Origin: Deltaproteobacteria bacterium
Lineage (GTDB): Bacteria > Desulfobacterota > SM23-61
DNA length: 7,053 bases
Direction: 5' to 3'
Assembly: GCA_016234425.1 (NCBI GenBank)
Contig: JACRCA010000215.1
Span: forward strand, 1 to 7,053
Shown: piece by piece, positions 1 to 5,826 of the stretch
Layout of the letters: every line of letters begins with the position of its first letter
Position numbering within the stretch: position 1 is the stretch's first letter
Position numbers and translations under genes: made by a program
Notes under the pieces: generated by a model
The model's database searches: none
What the model was told of the DNA's origin: nothing
The model's input: the letters and a program-made list of their open reading frames with translations, nothing else

Positions 1-959
1 AAGAAAAGCCCGGCATAATAAAGAATAGCTGGGACAGCGGCGGAAAGAATCACGGTGGCATAGGGCACACTTAAAAAAGAAGCCATAACAAATGCCGAGG
101 CCCCCATTACCGGAGGCATCAATGCGCCACCAGTAGAAGTTACCGCCTCTATGGCAGCGGCATAATGAGGAGGATATCCGGCTTTTTTCATTGCCGGAAT
201 GGTAAAGGGGCCATCCACAAGAACATTGGATATCACACTCCCACTCATCGTCCCGAAGAGAGCACTGGAAATAACAGATACTTTCGCTGGTCCACCCCTG
301 GCCCCGCCCATCAGAGCGAAGGCAAAGTCCAAGAAAAATTTGCCGCCTCCCGTAGCTTGGAGCGCAACTCCAAAGAGCATAAAACCCACCAGTATGCTCC
401 CCACCACCTGCATGGGAATTCCCAGCATGCTTACGTTACTCATTGCGTGATACCTGGCTGTATCCAGAAAAGAAAATTCCACCCCTTCCATAAAGCCGGG
501 CATATAGCCAGCAAACAATGGATAAAAGGAGAAAAATCCACAGACGACTGCCAGGACAAGCCCGGTGCCCCGTCGAACCGCTTCCAGAACCAAAAACCAT
601 AGGCAAATGCCCAAGGTGGTCGGTAAAAGAGGAGCCCGAAATTCCCAGCCTTTTTGAATAATATCTAAGGCTATGGAAGCGTAATAAGTAGATATCCCCA
701 GGCACAAAAAAAATAGAAAAAAATCATACCAGGGGATCTTATCTCTTAGATGAGATTGATGAGCAGGAAAGATAATAAATACCAGGGAAACATAAAAAGC
801 GATGAGACAATAAAAGTAGGCCGTGTCGATGAGCATGAATCCGAAAGGTTTCCATAAAAAAATCTGAAGCACCGCTAATACCAAGGCCAGAACGGAAAAA
901 ACGATTAAAATTACCTTCCATACGGGATGAAGAATTCTAAAGCGCTCCTCGTAGCTCAT
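1..959 (-). CDS. TRAP transporter fused permease (DctQ-DctM type), C-terminus cut by window edge
   Basis: Inner-membrane subunit of a tripartite ATP-independent periplasmic (TRAP) transporter, using an ion gradient to import the solute delivered by a periplasmic binding protein. The frame is open for 319 codons from ATG at 959 to base 1. Hydrophobic segments lie near residues 14-37, 43-64, 77-98, 113-151 and 177-203, then comes the conserved large-subunit block: GGGKFFLDFAFALMGGARGG (205-224), AKVSVISSALFGTMSGS (225-241), FTIPAMKKAGYPP (252-264) and TSTGGALMPPVMGASAF (274-290). These are hallmarks of the fused 4TM/12TM permeases that partner TAXI binding proteins; such proteins are usually 600 residues or more, so about half is visible. 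An in-frame ATG at 971 exists, but GGAGG at 965-969 sits 5 nt before the ATG at 959, so 959 is preferred. It lies 89 bp downstream of binding protein copy 1 and is probably cotranscribed. It is the only intact permease in view and may serve all three binding proteins (inference). Confidence 0.93.
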   Translation of the reverse strand, partial: MSYEERFRILHPVWKVILIVFSVLALVLAVLQIFLWKPFGFMLIDTAYFYCLIAFYVSLVFIIFPAHQSHLRDKIPWYDFFLFFLCLGISTYYASIALDIIQKGWEFRAPLLPTTLGICLWFLVLEAVRRGTGLVLAVVCGFFSFYPLFAGYMPGFMEGVEFSFLDTARYHAMSNVSMLGIPMQVVGSILVGFMLFGVALQATGGGKFFLDFAFALMGGARGGPAKVSVISSALFGTMSGSVISNVLVDGPFTIPAMKKAGYPPHYAAAIEAVTSTGGALMPPVMGASAFVMASFLSVPYATVILSAAVPAILYYAGLF

Positions 960-978
960 CACAACCTCCATTTTTTAC

Positions 979-1013
979 CCAGAGGGGACACTCCGAATGA
1001 ATGCCCCCTCTGG
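979..1013 (-). promoter_or_regulatory. Intercistronic hairpin between binding protein copy 1 and permease
   Basis: CCAGAGGGG at 979-987 is perfectly complementary to CCCCTCTGG at 1005-1013, giving a 9-bp GC-rich stem with a 17-nt loop. On the minus-strand transcript it lies 35 nt after the stop of binding protein copy 1 and just before the permease ribosome-binding site. No U-run follows, so it is not a canonical intrinsic terminator. Binding-protein transport operons often use such hairpins to stabilise the upstream receptor mRNA or reduce downstream expression; that role here is inferred. The other two binding protein copies lack it because their downstream flanks were rearranged. Confidence 0.55.
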
Positions 1014-1048
1014 CCGTCTATTAACCTTGGCTTCCCTCATCCGCACCT

Positions 1049-2209
1049 TTAATAATATTCAATCATCCAGCCTTTGGCCTTCCGCTTCTCGATCCATAAT
1101 TTGGGAAAATCTTTTTCCTTTACTCCTTTTTCCGTAGCTTCCGCCATCGCAACATCCCATTCTTTTTTCACTTCCTTCATGTGCCCGACGAGCTTTTTGT
1201 TCCAGGCATCATGCTCCGCCTTCCATAGACCTACTTCTTTGTAATACTTTATGGCTCCTTCATGGAAAGGACAGTTCCCCGGGGGTACACCCGCTTTATC
1301 GGCCTTCCAGAAAGGCATCTGCTTATGGCCATCTTTATACAGCGGGTATGCTTCATTAATGGCCTTTACCAGGGCATATACCTCCTTGGCACTGGTTTTG
1401 TCGAAGGTTACCATATTGGGGTAACGGTAAGACCACACTTCATCCGGTTTACCCTTCGTGAAACCTGGGCCATCATCCCATAACACAGGCCCCAACCAGG
1501 GGGTGATCGCCTGCATCCGGGCCCATCCTTGCTTATCCTTGTGGGGATATATAACGTGAGAACAACCCCGAGGGGAGGTTTCTAACTCGTACAATATTGG
1601 AGCCTCATAACCGGCGATGGCTGCATCCACTTTTCCTTCTATTAACCCTCTCAAAGAAGCGGCATAGCTGGGAAAGTCTACCTTGATGACATCCGCAAAA
1701 GTCAGGTTGGCGAAGGCCAGCGTGGAAACGGCTTTTACATTCAGGGTCGAAGCGCCAAGGACCCAAGCAACTCTTTTCCCTTTTAAACTGTCTGGAGTGG
1801 TGATCCCTGATTCACGCGTGACGGCCATTACATTAACAGTAGGAACAGCGAGTACCTGCCGTAGCGGCTGAGGTCCCAGCCCCATGGCATTACACTCATA
1901 CAGGCCTTCGATATAAAAAACAGATTCGTCGCCCATATTGGCGTAGGTAGCTGAACCGGTGAGTAAGGGCATAAATCTACCAATGGATGTCCCGGACGGG
2001 ATAACCCTGACTTTGACCCCATATTTCTTCATCAATCCGTCGGCGACCACAGCAGTCTGGACATAGCCCATGGAGCCTACGTCATAAGCCGTCCAGAACA
2101 TTCTCTTGGGCAAGTTGGGTAATTCTTCAACCGCCAGAAGTGGAGATACCAACAAACCCATGAAGAAAAGAGAAATGACTCCTATGATCCATCTAAATTT
2201 TCTTTCCAT
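1049..2209 (-). CDS. TAXI-family TRAP solute-binding protein, copy 1
   Basis: Periplasmic receptor of a TRAP transporter, TAXI family; 386 aa. A Sec signal peptide is clear: basic MERKFR, hydrophobic core 8-22, then SPLLA with likely cleavage after Ala26. The mature domain shows family features: the IPSGTSIGR stretch (70-78), TGSATYANMGDES (84-96), LKGKRVAWVLGASTLNVKA (142-160), GKVDAAIAG (192-200) and the CPFHEGAIKYYKEVG signature (313-327). The last 50 or so residues form a Lys/Glu-rich, probably helical tail, making it longer than the more common TAXI proteins of about 320 aa. The start at 2209 is chosen over the ATG 18 nt upstream because AGGAGG (2217-2222) lies 7 nt before it. It ends in EYY, one residue longer than the sister copies, and is the copy next to the intact permease. 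It differs from copy 3 at about 30 positions (about 92% identical, hand count). Differences from copy 3 cluster around 117-151 and 201-242. Ligand not deducible from sequence. Confidence 0.95.
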   Translation of the reverse strand: MERKFRWIIGVISLFFMGLLVSPLLAVEELPNLPKRMFWTAYDVGSMGYVQTAVVADGLMKKYGVKVRVIPSGTSIGRFMPLLTGSATYANMGDESVFYIEGLYECNAMGLGPQPLRQVLAVPTVNVMAVTRESGITTPDSLKGKRVAWVLGASTLNVKAVSTLAFANLTFADVIKVDFPSYAASLRGLIEGKVDAAIAGYEAPILYELETSPRGCSHVIYPHKDKQGWARMQAITPWLGPVLWDDGPGFTKGKPDEVWSYRYPNMVTFDKTSAKEVYALVKAINEAYPLYKDGHKQMPFWKADKAGVPPGNCPFHEGAIKYYKEVGLWKAEHDAWNKKLVGHMKEVKKEWDVAMAEATEKGVKEKDFPKLWIEKRKAKGWMIEYY

Positions 2210-2313
2210 CGTAAACCCTCCTTTCAATATTGGATTTTGACCCCTGGACCCCCTGCCTAATGGGTCTCTCCTTCCTTTTTGGGATGGCCTCAGGAGGAGA
2301 CCGGGCCGAATTT
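2210..2313 (-). promoter_or_regulatory. Leader of binding protein copy 1, homologous to the other two leaders
   Basis: This spacer between the ligase-type stop codon (2314-2316) and the copy 1 start is shared, with few changes, with 3646-3744 and with 5590-5613 plus 5827-5906. It contains AGGAGG at 2217-2222. An imperfect inverted repeat pairs GGTCTCTCCT (2263-2272) with AGGAGGAGACC (2292-2302). No convincing -35/-10 pair was found on the minus strand, so transcription probably enters from upstream. Whether the inverted repeat is an attenuator, a processing site or only inherited spacer cannot be told. Confidence 0.45.
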
Positions 2314-2487
2314 TTACTGGCCTTTTCCATATTGGCGTTTCAATTCTTTCTTGTCGATTTTTCCACCCGGATTCTTGGGTAAGGAGGCCACGAACTCCAC
2401 ATAATGCGGTTTCTTGTAACTGGCCAGGTTATCCCTGCAGAAGCGGATGATCTCGGAAGAAACCAGAACATAATAGATAGCTTGCAT
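2314..2487 (-). pseudogene. 57-codon chimeric ORF: permease scrap fused to acyl-CoA ligase C-terminus
   Basis: An uninterrupted reading frame starts with ATG at 2487-2485, immediately after the TGA of binding protein copy 2 (2488-2490), and ends with TAA at 2314-2316. The first 11 or so codons (MQAIYYVLVSSE) match the permease remnant at 4398-4431. The remaining 46 codons match the end of the ligase at 5907-6045, including SYKKP, the PKNPGGKIDK motif with the family's catalytic lysine, and the same KGQ ending. The junction falls in GAGATCAT, present in both parents and encoding Glu-Ile-Ile in the same frame in each. It lacks the whole N-terminal domain and most of the C-terminal domain of a ligase, so it cannot be an active enzyme. 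I call it a remnant. Translation by coupling to copy 2 (stop abutting start) is possible, but no Shine-Dalgarno was identified for it. Confidence 0.85.
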
Positions 2488-3645
2488 TCAATATTCGATC
2501 GTCCAGCCCTTGGCCTTTCGCTTTTCGAGCCAAAATTTGGAAAAATCTTTCTCTTTAATCCCTTTGTCTGTAGCCTCGGCCACAGTGGCCTCCCATTCTT
2601 TCTTTACTTCTTTCATATGCTCAATAAGCTTATTGTTCCAAACATCATGTTCAGGCTTCCAGACGCCTATCTCTTTGTAATACTTTACGGCTCCTTCGTG
2701 AAAAGGGCAACTTGCTGGTGGCACGCCGGCCTTCTCAGGCTTCCAGGAAGGCATTGCCTTATGCCCGTCCTTATAGAGCGGGTAAGCCTGATGAATTGCC
2801 TTCGCCAGGGCATAAACTTCCTCTGCACCGGTTTTTTCGAAGGTGACCATATTGGGGTAACGATAAGACCAGACTTCATCGGGCTTCCCTTTGGTAAAAC
2901 ACGGACCTTCGTCCCACAGAGCGGGTTGCAGCCAAGGGGTGATCGTTCGCATCCTTGCCCACCCTTTTTTGTCGGCGTGGGGATATATCACATGGGAGCA
3001 ACCCCGGGGAGATGTGGCAAGCTCATAGAATAAAGGAACATCATGGCCACCGATTGCCGCATCGACTTTCCCCTCGGTTAACCCCTTCCAACAAGCAGCG
3101 GAACTCGGAAATTCCACTTTGATGACATCCGCCATGGTCAGATTCGCAAAAGCAAGTGTGGAAATAGCTTTCACATTTAAGGTCGAAGCACCAGGGACCC
3201 AACCGACTCTTTTCCCTTTTAGAGTGTCTGGAGTGGTGATCCCTGATTCACGGGTGACAGCCATGATTGTCACATAAGGGGGAGCGATTACCTGCCGCAA
3301 CAGTTGAGGTCCCAGCCCCATGGCATTGCACTCATACAGGCCTTCGCTATAAAAAGCGGATTCGTCGCCCATATTGGCGTAGGTAGCCGACCCAGTGAGT
3401 AAAGGCATAAATCTACCGATGGATGTCCCGGACGGGATAACCCTGACTTTGACCCCATACTTTTTCATCAATCCGTCAGCGATCGTAGCAGTCTGGACAT
3501 AACCGGTGGAGCCTACGTCATAAGCTGTCCAGAACATTCTCTTGGGCAAATTGGGCAACTCTTCCACCGCCAGAAGCGGAGATACCCACAAGCCCATGAA
3601 GAAAAGAGAAATGACTCCTATGATCCATCTAAATTTTCTTTCCAT
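2488..3645 (-). CDS. TAXI-family TRAP solute-binding protein, copy 2 (most diverged)
   Basis: Second tandem TAXI-type periplasmic receptor, 385 aa, same organisation as copy 1: signal peptide 1-26 ending SPLLA, TAXI domain to about residue 335, Lys/Glu-rich helical tail. The start at 3645 is supported by AGGAGG at 3653-3658, 7 nt upstream; the frame extends 17 codons further but without a better site. It differs from copy 3 at roughly 60 positions (about 84% identical, hand count), the most diverged of the trio. Notable changes include SSAACWKGLTEGK where the others have SYAASLRGLIEGK (about 181-193), GGHDVPLFYELAT at 199-211, and extra cysteines in AACWKG and GPCFTKG. These fall in the second half of the ligand-binding domain and could alter specificity (inference). 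No frameshift or stop is present, so it looks functional. Its TGA is followed directly by the chimeric ORF at 2314-2487. Confidence 0.95.
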   Translation of the reverse strand: MERKFRWIIGVISLFFMGLWVSPLLAVEELPNLPKRMFWTAYDVGSTGYVQTATIADGLMKKYGVKVRVIPSGTSIGRFMPLLTGSATYANMGDESAFYSEGLYECNAMGLGPQLLRQVIAPPYVTIMAVTRESGITTPDTLKGKRVGWVPGASTLNVKAISTLAFANLTMADVIKVEFPSSAACWKGLTEGKVDAAIGGHDVPLFYELATSPRGCSHVIYPHADKKGWARMRTITPWLQPALWDEGPCFTKGKPDEVWSYRYPNMVTFEKTGAEEVYALAKAIHQAYPLYKDGHKAMPSWKPEKAGVPPASCPFHEGAVKYYKEIGVWKPEHDVWNNKLIEHMKEVKKEWEATVAEATDKGIKEKDFSKFWLEKRKAKGWTIEY

Positions 3646-3744
3646 CGTAAACCCTCCTTTCAATATTGGATTTTTACCCCTGGACCCCCTGCTCAATGGG
3701 TCTCTCCTTTCCTTCCTTTTGGGTCTCCTCGGGAGGAGACCGGG
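3646..3744 (-). promoter_or_regulatory. Leader of binding protein copy 2 with a perfect small hairpin
   Basis: Homologous to the leaders of copies 1 and 3. AGGAGG at 3653-3658 supports the copy 2 start. Here the inverted repeat has tightened: GGTCTCCT (3722-3729) pairs perfectly with AGGAGACC (3734-3741) around a 4-nt loop, in contrast to the imperfect, longer-range pairing in the sister leaders. Deletion of the ligase stop region has fused this spacer to the decayed ligase, whose frameshifted reading frame runs on to 3693. No clear promoter elements were seen. Confidence 0.4.
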
Positions 3745-4289
3745 CCAGCTTTTTTCGATATTGGCGTTTCAATCCTTTCTCGTCGATTTTTTCCCCCAGG
3801 GTTCTTGGGTAATGAAGAAACGAACCTTACATACCGCGGTTTCTTGTAACTGGCCAAATTCTCTTTGCAGAAAACGATGATCTCCTCCTCCGTGGCGTTT
3901 TTTCCCTCTCGCAGGACCACCAGGGCTTTCACGCTTTCTCCCCACCGATTCTCGGGAACCCTGATCACCGCCACTTCTTTCACCGCTGGATGGGAAGCGA
4001 TCGCCTTTCCCACATCCATCCTAGCTAGGTCGCCCCTGTCCAGCCATCCCCCGCGCAACGTCCATTCGGTCTCCTGATCGATTTTTCCAGTAGCCTTTCA
4101 TCACATTCCCCCCCTGGTACTACGATTTTCCCCACTTGCCCTAGAGGTACCTCTTTCCCTCCTTCGTCCGCGATGCGCCCCCCCGTTGAAAGCCTCCCAA
4201 CCATAGGAACGTAATCGCCTCTTTAATTCAATGGACTCTCCCCTATGATCTTCAGGTCTCAGTATCGAAATAGGGGGGCTGGCCTCGGT
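3745..4289 (-). pseudogene. Decayed acyl-CoA ligase C-terminal half (inner copy)
   Basis: Fragments of an AMP-forming acyl-CoA ligase can be read in order if frames are switched: TEASPPISILRPEDH (A5 motif region), RIADEGGKEVPLGQVGKIVV, NVMKGYW, LRGGWLDRGDLARMD, then ASHPAVKEVAVIRVPENRWG, NLASYKKPRYV and LPKNPGGK. Frame changes coincide with homopolymers: seven C at 4178-4184, seven C at 4108-4114 and six T at 3787-3792 (five in the two sister copies). About 25 residues holding the hinge motif (DRKKDMIISG in the intact ligase) are missing between ARMD and VGKAIASHP. The whole adenylate-binding N-terminal domain is absent, replaced by a permease remnant. The GLTEASP wording differs from YGATECCG in the ligase at 5907-7053, so this was a diverged paralogue rather than a recent copy. 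The longest open stretch, 4058-3693, has only a TTG start and is not a credible gene. Confidence 0.87.
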
Positions 4290-4431
4290 CAATCCGGTGG
4301 CTCGCCGCACTGCTTATAGAACCAAAAACCACAATCCCATGCCTAGAAGGGTTGGCAAGGGAGGGGGCCTGAAATTCCCAGCCTTTTATAATGATCTCGG
4401 AAGCAACCAGAAGATAATAGATAGCTTGCAT
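4290..4431 (-). pseudogene. TRAP permease remnant fused to the ligase pseudogene
   Basis: Matches residues 90-134 or so of the permease at 1-959: YYLLVASEIIIKGWEFQAP corresponds to YYASIALDIIQKGWEFRAP, and after a frame change LGMGLWFLVL, a TAA stop, then AVRRATGL corresponds to LGICLWFLVLEAVRRGTGL. The first 90 or so permease residues are missing, and the remnant starts with ATG directly after the TGA of binding protein copy 3. At 4290-4295 the sequence GGATTG reads as permease Gly-Leu and also as the Gly-Leu of a ligase GLTEASP motif, marking the junction. Starting at ATG 4431 a 59-codon frame runs to TGA at 4252-4254, but beyond the frameshift it matches neither parent in frame. Clearly non-functional as a transporter. 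It shows that a permease gene once followed copy 3 as well. Confidence 0.85.
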
Positions 4432-5589
4432 TCAATATTCAATCATCCAGCCCTTGGCCTTCCGCTTCTCGATCCATAATTTTGGGAAATCTTTTTCCTT
4501 AACCCCTTTTTCTGTAGCCTCAGCCATCGCCGCATCCCATTCTTTCTGCACTTCCTTCATGTGCTCGATAAGCTTCTTATTCCAAGCATCATGCTCCGCC
4601 TTCCATAGACCCACCTCTTTGTAATACTTTATGGCTCCTTCATGGAAAGGACAGTTTGCCGGGGGTACACCCGCTTTATCGGCCTTCCAGAAAGGCATCA
4701 TCTTATGGGCATCTTTATATAATGGGTATGCTTCATTAATGGCCTTTACCAGGGCATATACCTCCTTGGCACTGGTTTTGTCGAAGGTTACCATGTTGGG
4801 GTAACGGTAAGACCACACTTCATCCGGTTTACCCTTCGTGAAACCTGGGCCATCATCCCACAGACAGGGACCCAGCCAGGGGGTAATCGCCTGCATCCGG
4901 GCCCATCCTTCTTTATCCTTATGGGGATATATGACGTGGGACAAACCTCGGGGAGATGTTTCAAGTTCGTAAAGGAGAGGAGCATCATGCCCGGCGATGG
5001 CTGCATCCACTTTTCCTTCTATTAACCCTCTCAAAGAAGCGGCATAGCTGGGAAATTCTACCTTGATGACATCCGCAAAAGTCAGGTTGGCAAAAGCCAG
5101 CGTGGAAACGGCCTTTACATTTAGGGTCGAAGCCCCAGGAACCCAGGCCACTCTTTTACCTTTTAAAGTATTGGGAGTGGTAATTTTTGACTCTTTGGTG
5201 ACAGCCATGACAGTAACATAAGGAGCGGCGAGGACCTGCCTGAACGGCTGAGGCCCCAGCCCCATGGCATTGCATTCATATAGGCCCTCGATATAAAAAG
5301 CAGATTCATCGCCCATATTGGCATAGGTAGCCGACCCAGTGAGTAAAGGCATAAATCTACCGATGGATGTCCCGGATGGGATCACCCGGATTTTGACCCC
5401 ATATTTCTTCATTAATCCATCAGCGACCGTCGCAGTCTGGACATAGCCTGTGGAGCCAACGTCATAAGCTGTCCAGAACATTCTCTTGGGCAAATTGGGC
5501 AACTCTTCAACCGCCAGAAGCGGAGATACCCACAAACCCATGAAGAAAAGAGAAATGACTCCTATAACCCATCTAAATTTTCTTTTCAT
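4432..5589 (-). CDS. TAXI-family TRAP solute-binding protein, copy 3
   Basis: Third tandem TAXI-type periplasmic receptor, 385 aa, nearest the intact ligase. Signal peptide MKRKFRW plus hydrophobic core and SPLLA cleavage region at 26; then TGSATYANMGDES, GKRVAWVPGASTLNVKA, GKVDAAIAGHDAP and CPFHEGAIKYYKEVG, with the same Lys/Glu-rich C-terminal tail. The start at 5589 is set by AGGAGG (5597-5602) 7 nt upstream; a farther upstream ATG in frame (5625) lies inside the inserted element and has no support. Copy-specific residues include KESKITTPN (132-140) and Leu216 where both other copies have Cys. From about residue 243 onward it is nearly identical to copy 1. Its leader is lengthened by a small inverted-repeat element (5607-5826), which may change its coupling to the ligase transcript. 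The TGA at 4432-4434 abuts the permease remnant. Confidence 0.95.
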   Translation of the reverse strand: MKRKFRWVIGVISLFFMGLWVSPLLAVEELPNLPKRMFWTAYDVGSTGYVQTATVADGLMKKYGVKIRVIPSGTSIGRFMPLLTGSATYANMGDESAFYIEGLYECNAMGLGPQPFRQVLAAPYVTVMAVTKESKITTPNTLKGKRVAWVPGASTLNVKAVSTLAFANLTFADVIKVEFPSYAASLRGLIEGKVDAAIAGHDAPLLYELETSPRGLSHVIYPHKDKEGWARMQAITPWLGPCLWDDGPGFTKGKPDEVWSYRYPNMVTFDKTSAKEVYALVKAINEAYPLYKDAHKMMPFWKADKAGVPPANCPFHEGAIKYYKEVGLWKAEHDAWNKKLIEHMKEVQKEWDAAMAEATEKGVKEKDFPKLWIEKRKAKGWMIEY

Positions 5590-5635
5590 CGTAAACCCTC
5601 CTTTCAATGTAGGGCATTTTGTCAAAAATTATCTC

Positions 5636-5658
5636 CCCTCTCCCCTTGGGGGAGAGGG
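5636..5658. repeat. Left internal hairpin of the inserted element
   Basis: CCCTCTCCC (5636-5644) pairs perfectly with GGGAGAGGG (5650-5658) around a 5-nt loop. It is followed by a degenerate hexamer tandem, GGTCAG GGTCAG GGTGAG. C-rich/G-rich palindromes of this style are familiar from dispersed intergenic repeats in bacterial genomes (general recollection, not a family assignment). No T-run follows on either strand, so it is not a typical terminator. Confidence 0.7.
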
Positions 5659-5738
5659 TCAGGGTCAGGGTGAGGGGTAAGTGGCCTGTTTCCTAAGTGC
5701 CTTTGCTATGCTGCTCATTTTTTGCACTCCCACCCTTT

Positions 5739-5761
5739 CCCTCCCCCCTGAAGGGGGAGGG
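5739..5761. repeat. Right internal hairpin of the inserted element
   Basis: CCCTCCCCC (5739-5747) pairs perfectly with GGGGGAGGG (5753-5761) around a 5-nt loop. Similar in style but not identical to the hairpin at 5636-5658. Both lie in the untranslated region between ligase and binding protein copy 3, where such structures could impede ribosomes, polymerase or exonucleases; this is inference. Confidence 0.65.
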
Positions 5762-5826
5762 TTCTGCTTGTCTTTCCACAAGTTCCAGAGCGGTTTTTCA
5801 TAGAACTTTTGACAATATCATGTAGG

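Larger units (their letters stand above)
5607..5826. mobile_element. MITE-like non-coding element with imperfect TIRs and 7-bp target duplication
   Basis: A 206-bp insert (5614-5819) is flanked by ATGTAGG on both sides (5607-5613 and 5820-5826). The ends are imperfect inverted repeats: ATTTTGTCAAAA (5616-5627) against ATATTGTCAAAA read from the right end (complement of 5807-5818). Removing the insert and one ATGTAGG restores the leader seen upstream of copies 1 and 2 (CAATATTGGATTTT there, CAATGTAGGATTTT here), so the sisters act as empty sites. Inside lie two separate 9-bp hairpins (5636-5658 and 5739-5761) and a short tandem of GGTCAG-like hexamers (5658-5676). No ORF of transposase size is present, so it would need enzymes in trans. 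Family not identified. A 7-bp duplication could be chance-assisted, but agreement with the empty sites supports it. Confidence 0.75.

Noticed and set aside
165..921. ORFs on both strands at 165-602 (+), 199-450 (+), 436-705 (-) and 739-921 (-)
   Set aside because: They overlap the permease frame, which is open from 959 to the window edge and carries strong TRAP motifs; these are off-frame shadows.
957..971. Permease start at the in-frame ATG at 971
   Set aside because: That ATG overlaps the GGAGG that is ideally placed for the ATG at 959, and no separate ribosome-binding site precedes it.
2404..3033. 209-codon plus-strand ORF
   Set aside because: Antisense to receptor copy 2 and the ligase remnant; the translation shows no recognisable family and mirrors a strongly conserved coding region.
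3693..4058. 121-codon ORF as a stand-alone gene
   Set aside because: It starts at TTG inside a ligase remnant, lacks the hinge motif and ends in frameshifted sequence; treated as part of the pseudogene.
4101..4310. 69-codon ORF as a gene
   Set aside because: It spans the permease-ligase junction and the frameshifted ligase; composition is explained by two decayed parents.
5608..5640. Outward promoter from the element end (TTGACA on the minus strand toward receptor 3)
   Set aside because: The TTGACA-like hexamer has no acceptable -10 at 16-18 nt; the appropriate distance falls on the ribosome-binding site.
5636..5761. CRISPR-like or terminator interpretation of the paired GC hairpins
   Set aside because: The two hairpins differ in sequence, have no regular spacing or spacers, and no T-run follows on either strand.
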